A DNA stretch of 51,081 nucleotides, taken from NCBI GenBank assembly GCA_026989535.1, contig JALSJD010000200.1, positions 1 through 51,081 of the forward strand, given 5' to 3'. The notes under the pieces are model-generated. The model was given only the letters and a program-made list of their open reading frames with translations, searched no databases and was not told the DNA's origin. The stretch comes from Cyclobacteriaceae bacterium (GTDB lineage: Bacteria > Bacteroidota > Bacteroidia > Cytophagales > Cyclobacteriaceae). The position numbers and the translations under genes were made by a program. Below are positions 44,556 to 51,081 of the stretch, in pieces; within the stretch, counting starts at the first letter, position 1, and every line of letters begins with the position of its first letter.

Positions 44556-44563
44556 TAGATTTG
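44556..44563 (+). promoter_or_regulatory. TAGATTTG -7 box of the YopX gene
   Basis: An exact TAnnTTTG match with TTG at 44532-44534, 21 bases upstream. Transcription is predicted at or within a base or two of the ATG at 44568, so the mRNA may be leaderless. Confidence 0.45.
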
Positions 44564-44567
44564 TGGC

Positions 44568-44948
44568 ATGCTTAATATTGAGTTAAAGTTTAGGGCTTTT
44601 AATAAAAAGAGCCAACGTATGTATAAATCAGGAGCGCTATCGTTTTCTACGGAGCACCATTCTTTTATGTTTTATAGTGATAAAGACATGGATCGGGTAA
44701 AAGACGATGATATGGAGATTATGCAATATACGGGTCAAAAAGATGTAAATAACACAGATGTATTTCAGCGCGACATTGTTCAAATGGATGAAAAAAAATA
44801 CATTATTATATGGGATAATAATCGTGGAGGCTGGTCATATACCGATGTAGAAAGACAAATGACGATGAAATCGTTTGGTAGGTTTGAAGCGAATACGTGC
44901 AAAGTTATTGGCAACGAATTTGAAAATCCAGATTTATTAAAACCGTAA
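44568..44948 (+). CDS. YopX family (phage-type) protein
   Basis: The 126-residue protein has the YopX layout: ELKFRAFNKKSQRMY at the start, IMQYTGQKDVNNTDVFQRDIVQ in the middle, and CKVIGNEFENPDLL at the end. YopX proteins are typical of phages and prophages, yet no other phage gene surrounds it. A consensus -7 box TAGATTTG (44556-44563) ends five bases before the ATG and an intrinsic terminator follows at 45036, so it is a self-contained unit. Confidence 0.85.
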   Translation: MLNIELKFRAFNKKSQRMYKSGALSFSTEHHSFMFYSDKDMDRVKDDDMEIMQYTGQKDVNNTDVFQRDIVQMDEKKYIIIWDNNRGGWSYTDVERQMTMKSFGRFEANTCKVIGNEFENPDLLKP

Positions 44949-45035
44949 TTGAAATAAAAGAACTAACTAACCGTTAAACCTTTGTATGCAAGCATTGTCT
45001 TACATACAGTTCTTCATATAAAGTAGGTTAGGTTA

Positions 45036-45066
45036 CAAAAGGCTCTGTAAAGGAGCCTTTTGTTTT
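45036..45066 (+). terminator. intrinsic terminator after the YopX gene
   Basis: CAAAAGGCTC and GAGCCTTTTG form a perfect 10-bp stem with a 7-base loop, followed by TTTT. It lies 88 bp past the stop codon. Confidence 0.85.
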
Positions 45067-45168
45067 AACAGCCTCTCGTTAGATGGCAATTCTCCTAATT
45101 TTGGGTTAACTTAATAGGGCTACTATATAGTGGCTAATGCGCTATTTTAGTTGAAATAGGTTTTAGGT

Positions 45169-45423
45169 CACCTCTATTAATTCATTTCTTTCAAAAAACA
45201 AAAAGAAATAATGATTTGCAAGGCATATTTTTTTTCAATAGCCAAAGCTATTGAAAAAAAATATAACGAAGTCAAATCGTTGTTTATCTTTGTTCCCGTA
45301 GGGTTTTCATAGTGTTTCTCATGCTTCCTATAATTTTCTTGTATTATCCCGATAGTACCTCAAAAATTATTCTCGCCTGCAAAACACTATGAAAATTTTG
45401 ATGCGAATCAATTAATAGAGATG
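45169..45423. mobile_element. 255-bp element with CACCTCTATTAATT ends and two internal inverted repeats
   Basis: Ends CACCTCTATTAATT (45169-45182) and AATTAATAGAGATG (45410-45423) are inverted with one mismatch. Inside are GCAAGGC, an 18-bp perfect stem (45225-45242 and 45247-45264, loop CAAA), AACGAAGT, and a second pair TTTTCATAGTGTTT / AAAACACTATGAAAA near 45303 and 45381. No ORF is visible. It occupies most of the gap before oxyR. Confidence 0.75.
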
Positions 45424-45499
45424 CCCTTTAAAAAAACAGTGAATAATACTAAGATTTTTTTAGGTTAAATTTGAGTTCAAGTTAATAGCCTTTAATAAA

Positions 45500-46432
45500 A
45501 TGACCCTTGTTCAATTAGAATATATTGTGGCAGTGGATGATAAGAGGCATTTTGCAGCAGCAGCTAAAAAGTGCTTTGTAACTCAGCCAACCCTAAGTAT
45601 GCAAATTCAAAAATTGGAAGAGCAACTAGAAGTGCAAATTTTTGATAGATCGAAGCACCCCATTGCCCCTACCGAGATTGGGAAAAAAATTATTAAGCAA
45701 GCCCGCATTATTTTAATGGAAGCTGGTAAGCTAAAAACGGTTATTTCCAATGAAAGGGAGATTCTCTCGGGCGAACTTAGGGTGGGTATTATTCCTACCT
45801 TATCTCCTTATTTACTTCCTTTATTTATTAATAATTTTTTAAAATCCTACCCTGATATTAACCTAGTAATACAAGAGTTAATAACTGATCAAATAATTGA
45901 GAAGATTGAAAAGAACCAACTTGATATTGGCATCATTATAACTCCTGTTGAGCATAATCAACTAGAGGAGCTTCCTCTATTTTACGAAGAGTTTGTAGCG
46001 TATGTATCCGAAACTAACCCCTTATTTAATAAACTTGAGATAGCTCCCAAGGACATTAACTTAGGCGATGTTTGGGTGCTAAATGAAGGGCATTGTTTTA
46101 GAAATCAGGTATTAAATATTTGCAAGCCTCGCAAAAGCAAAAGCGAAAAATTTAGATTTGAGTGTGGCTCTTTAGAGGCACTAAAAAAAATAGTGGATTA
46201 CCATAATGGACTTACCCTCTTGCCAGAATTAGCAACACTTGATATGACCGAGGCTGAGCTCGATAAAGTTAGAACATTTTCAAATCCGGTGCCAGTGCGA
46301 GAAGTAAGCTTGGTTGTGCATAAGAGCTTTGCCAAAAAAGGATTAACAAAAGCACTGTATAACTCTGTAAAGGCGTCAATACCTAACGATATTAGTAGCA
46401 AAAAATCAGGAAAAATAATTAGGTGGAGATAG
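45500..46432 (+). CDS. oxyR: hydrogen-peroxide sensor OxyR (LysR family)
   Basis: OxyR activates antioxidant genes when oxidised. The 310-residue protein has the LysR helix-turn-helix (about 5-62, with HFAAAAKKCFVTQPTLSMQI) and a substrate-type regulatory domain. The redox pair is present at the same numbers as in E. coli: Cys199 in NEGHC and Cys208 in NQVLNIC, with the supporting RNQ between them. No target gene such as katG, ahpC or dps is adjacent. It converges with the ABC exporter gene. Confidence 0.93.
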   Translation: MTLVQLEYIVAVDDKRHFAAAAKKCFVTQPTLSMQIQKLEEQLEVQIFDRSKHPIAPTEIGKKIIKQARIILMEAGKLKTVISNEREILSGELRVGIIPTLSPYLLPLFINNFLKSYPDINLVIQELITDQIIEKIEKNQLDIGIIITPVEHNQLEELPLFYEEFVAYVSETNPLFNKLEIAPKDINLGDVWVLNEGHCFRNQVLNICKPRKSKSEKFRFECGSLEALKKIVDYHNGLTLLPELATLDMTEAELDKVRTFSNPVPVREVSLVVHKSFAKKGLTKALYNSVKASIPNDISSKKSGKIIRWR

Positions 46433-46452
46433 GAGAATTATATCATCACAAA

Positions 46453-48243
46453 TCACGATTCCAGTATTTCTTTTGCCTCCAGTTGCTTGGCGTAAAGTGC
46501 TTTATAGGCGCCAGATTTAGCCATAAGCTCTTTATGGGTTCCCTGCTCCAAAATTTCACCCTCATGTAGCACTACAATGGTATTGGCCAGTTTAGCAGAC
46601 GATACGCGATGACTAATAATTATGGAGGTTCTACCTTCCATAATGCGTTTCATACTATTAAGTATAATATGCTCAGTTTTAGTATCAACCGCAGAAAGCG
46701 CATCGTCTAAAATTAATATTTTAGGGTTTCTGGCAATAGCCCGAGCAATAGATACGCGCTGTTTTTGCCCACCAGAAAGTGTAATTCCTCGCTCGCCCAA
46801 CACCGTGTCAAACTGGTTAGGAAACTCCATTAGGTTGTCGTATAAATCAGCATCTTTAGCCGCTTGACGTACCTTTTCAATGGAAATGTCCTGACTTCCG
46901 AACCCAATATTATTGGCAATTGTATCCGAAAATAAAAACACCTCTTGCGGCACATATCCTATTTGCGAACGCAGCCAAGCTGGGTTATAGTCTTCTATAG
47001 GCTGTCCATCAATATTAATAACCCCCTTATCAACATCAAACATGCGAGTTAGTAAATTTGCAATAGTACTTTTGCCAGAACCGGTAGTGCCAATAATGGC
47101 CAAAGAATTACCGGCTTCCACCTCAATGCTAAAATTGTTTATGGCTTTTATGCCCGACTCAGGATAGGTAAAACTAACCTTGTTAAAGGTAATCCGTCCT
47201 TTAATTTCTGACGTACTGTTTTTCTCGCTTATAATGTCGTTTTTCTCGTTCAAAAACTCATTAATCCTCATCTGACTTGCTGCCGCCCTTTGAATAATGC
47301 TCGTAACCCAGCCCAAAGCCGTAACAGGCCAGGTAAGCATATTTACATAAATAATAAATTCGGCAATATTGCCATAACTTATGGCACCTGCAATTACTTG
47401 CTTACCACCAATATAAATAACCAAAATAGTGCTTAAGCCAATCATTGCCATTATTATGGGAAAAAACAGGGCGTTTACCCGTGTTAATTTTAGCGATTTG
47501 TTTTTATAAATATCAGAGGATTTTGTAAATGATTTTAGCGAATCGCCTTCGCGTACATACGATTTTAACACCCTAATTCCCGAAAATGCTTCTTGTACAA
47601 AAGTGGAAAGATCTGACTGGCTTTTTTGAATTTCTTCGGAGCGTTTATTAATGATATTGTTTACATAATAAATACTGAATGAGAGGAAAGGAAGTGGCAA
47701 TAATGCATAGAGTGTTAATTCTAAATTAACAGAAAGCATGTAAGGTATTAGAATAAGGAAGAGAATAATTAAGTTTAATCCATACATAATAGATGGCCCC
47801 ACATACATTCTAACCCTGCTCACATCTTCCGAAATTCGGTTCATAATATCGCCCGTATTATTTTTTCGGTAAAAACTTAATGGGAGTGTTTGGTAATGCT
47901 CATATACTTCATTTTTTAAATCGTACTCTACTAAGCGCGACATAACAATAATCGTTTGCCTTACAAAAAACAAAAAGAGGCCTCTTATTAATGCCAACAA
48001 AAGAATTAATAGTGCAAAAATGACAATGCCTGAAGCAAAATGACTGTAAATACTAGGTGCTAGTTTGCCGCCTTCAAATAATTGGTAGAGCGAAATGTTT
48101 TCTACCACTAAATCCAACGAATAGCGCACTACCTGAGCAGGTATAATTTGGAAGATGATGGTGAGAATGGTAAACAAAATACCCAAGAGAAGCCGGTATT
48201 TATAGCGATACAAGTATTTGTTTAAATGACTTAGTTCTTTCAA
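46453..48243 (-). CDS. ABC exporter, fused permease-ATPase
   Basis: From the TTG at 48243 (product beginning KELSHLNKYLYRYKYRLLLG after the initiator) the protein has 596 residues. Six transmembrane helices are followed by an ATPase with Walker A GTTGSGKST, signature LSGGQKQR, Walker B ILILDDALS and SHRVSS. It is a lipid or multidrug half-transporter. The frame extends to another TTG at 48294, but the 48243 start fits the usual N terminus of Bacteroidota relatives; no ATG is available. It is convergent with oxyR, with 20 bp between the stops. Confidence 0.85.
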   Translation of the reverse strand: MKELSHLNKYLYRYKYRLLLGILFTILTIIFQIIPAQVVRYSLDLVVENISLYQLFEGGKLAPSIYSHFASGIVIFALLILLLALIRGLFLFFVRQTIIVMSRLVEYDLKNEVYEHYQTLPLSFYRKNNTGDIMNRISEDVSRVRMYVGPSIMYGLNLIILFLILIPYMLSVNLELTLYALLPLPFLSFSIYYVNNIINKRSEEIQKSQSDLSTFVQEAFSGIRVLKSYVREGDSLKSFTKSSDIYKNKSLKLTRVNALFFPIIMAMIGLSTILVIYIGGKQVIAGAISYGNIAEFIIYVNMLTWPVTALGWVTSIIQRAAASQMRINEFLNEKNDIISEKNSTSEIKGRITFNKVSFTYPESGIKAINNFSIEVEAGNSLAIIGTTGSGKSTIANLLTRMFDVDKGVINIDGQPIEDYNPAWLRSQIGYVPQEVFLFSDTIANNIGFGSQDISIEKVRQAAKDADLYDNLMEFPNQFDTVLGERGITLSGGQKQRVSIARAIARNPKILILDDALSAVDTKTEHIILNSMKRIMEGRTSIIISHRVSSAKLANTIVVLHEGEILEQGTHKELMAKSGAYKALYAKQLEAKEILES

Positions 48244-48370
48244 TGTATAATGGTTGTATAAGTAGAGTCCGTCTATAAACCCAATAGCTATCAAGTCGGT
48301 GCCTAATTTAGAAAGTCAAGAGTTTGGGCTATAAAACTCTCTAGCAAGGCTTATGAAGTTCAAAAAACGG

Positions 48371-48388
48371 TTCCGATAGCTATCGGAA
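48371..48388. repeat. 18-bp palindrome TTCCGATAGCTATCGGAA
   Basis: This perfect palindrome is flanked by a wider inverted pair GTTCAAAAAA / TTTTTTGAAC (about 48359-48368 and 48408-48417). Similar cores occur at 22301-22318 (inside a gene), 35450-35467 and 42866-42877. Confidence 0.65.
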
Positions 48389-48460
48389 TTATTAAGGTAA
48401 TTGAGTATTTTTTGAACAAATATAACGCAGCTAGAGGAGTTTATAGACGAATTCTAAGTA

Positions 48461-48633
48461 GTGCCTGTCTATAAAGTCAATATTTTCAGAAATAATAAAT
48501 GACAATATTCAAATAACAAATAAATCTCAAATTTCAATCACCTAAATACCAAACACTTACATGGGTTGATGTTTTCGTTTTTGAGATTTATTTGTTATTT
48601 GAATATTGTTTATTGGAGTTTACAGACAAGCAC
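48461..48633. mobile_element. 173-bp miniature element with nested 29-bp perfect inverted repeat
   Basis: Ends GTGCCTGTCTATAAA (48461-48475) and TTTACAGACAAGCAC (48619-48633) are inverted (13 of 15). An inner pair at 48503-48531 and 48580-48608 (starting CAATATTCAAATAACAAATA) is perfect over 29 bp with a 48-base centre. TAAGTA occurs directly outside both ends (48455-48460 and 48634-48639), but a degenerate copy of the right end sits at about 48436-48460, so the direct repeat may belong to a tandem remnant. It fills the gap 48295-48758 together with the 48371 palindrome. Confidence 0.75.
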
Positions 48634-48676
48634 TAAGTAAACACCAAACACTGATTATATACTGGGTAAAATCCTT

Positions 48677-48684
48677 TATTTTTG
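48677..48684 (+). promoter_or_regulatory. TATTTTTG -7 box for leucine dehydrogenase
   Basis: An exact TAnnTTTG match predicts transcription near 48689 and a leader of about 70 bases before the ATG at 48759. No clear -33 element is seen. Confidence 0.4.
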
Positions 48685-48758
48685 CACCTGAGAATGCAGC
48701 CGTGTTTCGAATGGAACACAAAACTAGCATAAACTAAGTTAACCAAGTAATAATAGAA

Positions 48759-49862
48759 ATGTCGGTAGTAAAAGAAATAGAAAATCCTGTTTCCGAATCA
48801 CTTTTTGAAAAAGTTGGAATAATGGGTCATGAGCAAGTGGTTTTTTGCAACGATGAAGCCACAGGGCTCAAAGCCATTATTGGAATTCATAATACAGTTT
48901 TAGGCCCAGCTTTGGGCGGCACCAGAATGTGGAATTATGCAACAGAGCAAGAAGCCATTACAGATGTGCTCCGCTTATCAAGAGGCATGACCTATAAAGC
49001 AGCCATTAGTGGGCTAAACTTGGGTGGAGGCAAAGCAGTTATTATTGGAGATGCCAACAAAATTAAAAACGAAGCTTTAATGCGTAGGTTTGGTCGTTTT
49101 GTAGATAGCCTTGGCGGTAGATACATTACGGCTGAAGACGTTAATATGAAAACCAAAGATATGGAGTACGTGCATATGGAAACAGACCATGTTACAGGTA
49201 TTCCGGAGTCAATGGGAGGCAGTGGCGACCCTTCTCCTGTTACAGCTTATGGGGTTTATATGGGAATGAAAGCTTCGGCAAAACAAGTGTTTGGATCGGA
49301 TAGCTTAAAAGATAAAAAAGTAACCGTACAAGGGGTTGGTCAGGTTGGCATGTACTTGGTAGAGCACTTGGTAAAAGAAGGAGCCAAGGTATATATTACC
49401 GATATTAATGAAGCCAAGCTTAAGCAAGTAGCAAAAAGTACGGGTGCCGAAGTTGTTGGAATGGATGAGGTGTATGATTTAGACGTAGATATTTATTCGC
49501 CTTGTGCCTTAGGAGCCACTGTAAATGACGACACCATTCCTCGATTAAAGGCTAAGATTATTGCAGGTGCTGCTAATAACCAGCTCAAAGACGAAAAGCG
49601 ACATGGCTATATGCTTTTAGATTATAGCATTACTTACGCCCCCGACTTTCTAATAAATGCTGGAGGTTTAATAAATGTTGGAGCCGAATATTATGGTACT
49701 TATACCCAAGAGTCTAGCTTAAAGCAAACCGAAGGTATTTACGATACCTGTACCCGAATTTTTGATTTAGCCATCGCTGAAAAAATTTCAACACAAGAAG
49801 CAGCCATTAAAATTGCAGAGCAGCGTATTGAATCAATAGGAAAAGTAAAATTATCTTATTAA
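48759..49862 (+). CDS. ldh: leucine dehydrogenase (Glu/Leu/Phe/Val family)
   Basis: This enzyme deaminates branched-chain amino acids to oxoacids with NAD+. The 367-residue length is typical of leucine dehydrogenase. LGGTRMW (52-58), the catalytic Lys80 in RGMTYKAAISGLNLGGGKA (second lysine Lys92), ETDHVTG, and the Rossmann loop VQGVGQVG (about 189-196) are present. In Bacteroidota it supports leucine degradation or branched fatty-acid precursor supply. It is followed after 65 bp by nusB, which has its own possible promoter. Confidence 0.93.
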   Translation: MSVVKEIENPVSESLFEKVGIMGHEQVVFCNDEATGLKAIIGIHNTVLGPALGGTRMWNYATEQEAITDVLRLSRGMTYKAAISGLNLGGGKAVIIGDANKIKNEALMRRFGRFVDSLGGRYITAEDVNMKTKDMEYVHMETDHVTGIPESMGGSGDPSPVTAYGVYMGMKASAKQVFGSDSLKDKKVTVQGVGQVGMYLVEHLVKEGAKVYITDINEAKLKQVAKSTGAEVVGMDEVYDLDVDIYSPCALGATVNDDTIPRLKAKIIAGAANNQLKDEKRHGYMLLDYSITYAPDFLINAGGLINVGAEYYGTYTQESSLKQTEGIYDTCTRIFDLAIAEKISTQEAAIKIAEQRIESIGKVKLSY

Positions 49863-49927
49863 TAAATTATATATAAGGCATTTGTAATTCATTCATTTGC
49901 CTTAATTTCGTTCTTTTATTTACTAAA

Positions 49928-51076
49928 ATGCTTAACAGACGCACCTTAAGAATTAAAGCCATGCAAAGTTTATTTGCGTATAAACATTGCAAAACAGCCA
50001 ATTATAATTTAGCATTAAGCCAATTGTCCAAGGTGTTTTCACCCAACCTCAACTCTATGGAGGTGCAAGACAAAAAACTGCTTAAGGAGCAAAATAAGGA
50101 AGCCGAAAAACTTTTTAAGGCACATTATAAATCGAAGGCTGCTAACGTTTTTGAAGGCAGTGCCGATGTTATTAATGAGCAAGTAATGGAAGCCATTTCT
50201 TATTATTACGATTTGCTTGATAAAGACACCAGAGCACTGAGAGAAGAAATGCTTAAAGGGGTAAATCAGTTGCTTGGGCAATATACGTGGGTACTTAATT
50301 TAGTAGTGGAGTTATCGCATATTGCAGCAACAGAAAAACCTAAAAAAGGAACTCCTCCTTATACTAATTTTGTTAATAATAAGGTAATAGCCCAACTTAA
50401 AAGCAATAAGGAGCTTGAAAATGCAGCTATCAAAAGCAGCTATGACTGGCAAGAATTTAAAGAGGACTTAAAAAGTTGGTTAAAAAATATTATTAAACCA
50501 TCGGAACAATTTAATGAGTACCTTAAAAAAGAAGCCCCCAGTTTTGAAGAAGATAAAGACATTATTCAATACTTAATAAAGTCGGTCTTATTTAAAAATG
50601 AAACCATCAACGATTTTTTTGAACTGATTGATTTACGATGGTCTGAAAATAAGCCTATTTTAAAGAGCCTTGTAACCAAAACGGTTAAAATCCTTGAAGA
50701 AAACCAAACGTTTAGTTTGTTGGAGATGTCTTATAACTGGGAGGACGATTTGGAGTTTTTTAAAACCATTTTTAACACAACATTGGCAGAGGAAGATACG
50801 TATGAAGAATTAATAGCAGCTAAATCTAAAAACTGGGACATTGATCGAATAGCCTCCACAGATATGGTACTACTCGAAATGGGCATTCAAGAAATGATTC
50901 ATTTTCCATCGATACCTGTTAAAGTAACTATTAACGAATACCTAGAAATATGTAAAAAGTATAGCACCCCCAAAAGCAAGCAATTTGTAAATGGTGTTTT
51001 AGATGTAATTGCAGTAGATTTGCAAAAGCAAGGAGTAATTAAAAAGAGTGGAAGAGGATTAATTGATAATAAATAA
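49928..51076 (+). CDS. nusB: transcription antitermination factor NusB, long form
   Basis: NusB joins S10 on boxA RNA to promote rRNA transcription. Canonical NusB is about 140 residues; this one has 382, a long form common in Bacteroidota. The start MLNRRTLRIKAMQSLFAYKHC and the C-terminal NWDIDRIASTDMVLLEMGIQEMIHFPSIPVKVTINEYLEI / KQFVNGVLDVI segments match NusB, with a large helical insertion between (about 40-290). The stop lies five bases before the window ends. A weak promoter (TTTG then TAATTTCG, about 49880-49908) precedes it. Confidence 0.92.
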   Translation: MLNRRTLRIKAMQSLFAYKHCKTANYNLALSQLSKVFSPNLNSMEVQDKKLLKEQNKEAEKLFKAHYKSKAANVFEGSADVINEQVMEAISYYYDLLDKDTRALREEMLKGVNQLLGQYTWVLNLVVELSHIAATEKPKKGTPPYTNFVNNKVIAQLKSNKELENAAIKSSYDWQEFKEDLKSWLKNIIKPSEQFNEYLKKEAPSFEEDKDIIQYLIKSVLFKNETINDFFELIDLRWSENKPILKSLVTKTVKILEENQTFSLLEMSYNWEDDLEFFKTIFNTTLAEEDTYEELIAAKSKNWDIDRIASTDMVLLEMGIQEMIHFPSIPVKVTINEYLEICKKYSTPKSKQFVNGVLDVIAVDLQKQGVIKKSGRGLIDNK

Positions 51077-51081
51077 AGGTG

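Noticed and set aside
48244-48294. N-terminal extension of the ABC exporter from TTG at 48294
   Set aside because: Both options start with TTG; the extension adds residues not typical of the family.
1-51081. CRISPR array
   Set aside because: Repeats are dispersed and palindromic, with no regular direct-repeat/spacer pattern, and no cas genes are present; the CHAT protein alone is not evidence of a type III-E system.

Overview
The window looks like a chromosomal segment of an AT-rich Bacteroidota genome, most likely a Cytophagales-type bacterium. Signs of this are the arginine cluster built around an N-succinyl/N-acetylornithine carbamoyltransferase, a long NusB, DUF4286, DUF4783 and LETM1-related proteins, many secreted beta-barrel proteins, start codons without Shine-Dalgarno sequences, and repeated TAnnTTTG boxes (the Bacteroidota -7 promoter element). 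No rRNA, tRNA, CRISPR array or intact insertion sequence was seen.

Layout. 1-1286: one orphan membrane-protein gene, a 44-bp perfect palindrome, a 159-bp miniature transposable element, and a promoter plus short leader ORF in front of the arginine genes. 1287-10695: an arginine/proline cluster on the + strand (GNAT acyltransferase, argG, argC, proC, argD, argF', argB, argE-like, argH) that encodes the linear acylated pathway; three palindromic repeat elements sit in its gaps. 10741-15203: a DUF1697 gene converges on an operon of a DUF5362-like membrane protein, a beta-barrel and a secreted TPR-CHAT protein. 15240-17294: a decayed transposase, a Ca/Na antiporter and a 100-bp miniature element. 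17295-20547: DUF4286, gltX with a coupled 56-aa ORF, ridA, and an acyl-CoA dehydrogenase-like gene. 20678-25812 (- strand): an RmlD-like reductase, two cyclophilins, holB, a GlmU-like protein and rpmE. 25967-31723: a Wzi/RemB-like barrel, an MsbA-type ABC exporter and a prolyl oligopeptidase. 31886-39915: a LETM1-related protein, gpmI, nadC, a nucleoid-associated protein and a DUF4105 protein. 40070-48243: a radical SAM/SPASM protein, two barrels, tryptophanase, a stray YopX-family gene, OxyR and an ABC exporter. 48759-51076: leucine dehydrogenase and nusB.

Most genes are housekeeping. The unusual layer is a dense set of small palindromic or terminal-inverted-repeat elements from at least seven families. 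Several are nested inside one another, and several touch coding sequence: one supplies a stop codon, one abuts a start codon and one is read in frame inside a cyclophilin. A subset shares flanks around unrelated hairpin cores. Other points worth checking are a possible arginine leader-peptide attenuator, a Gln at the substrate-specificity position of ArgF', a secreted CHAT protease with a barrel partner, and promoters placed so close to the ATG that the mRNAs may be leaderless.
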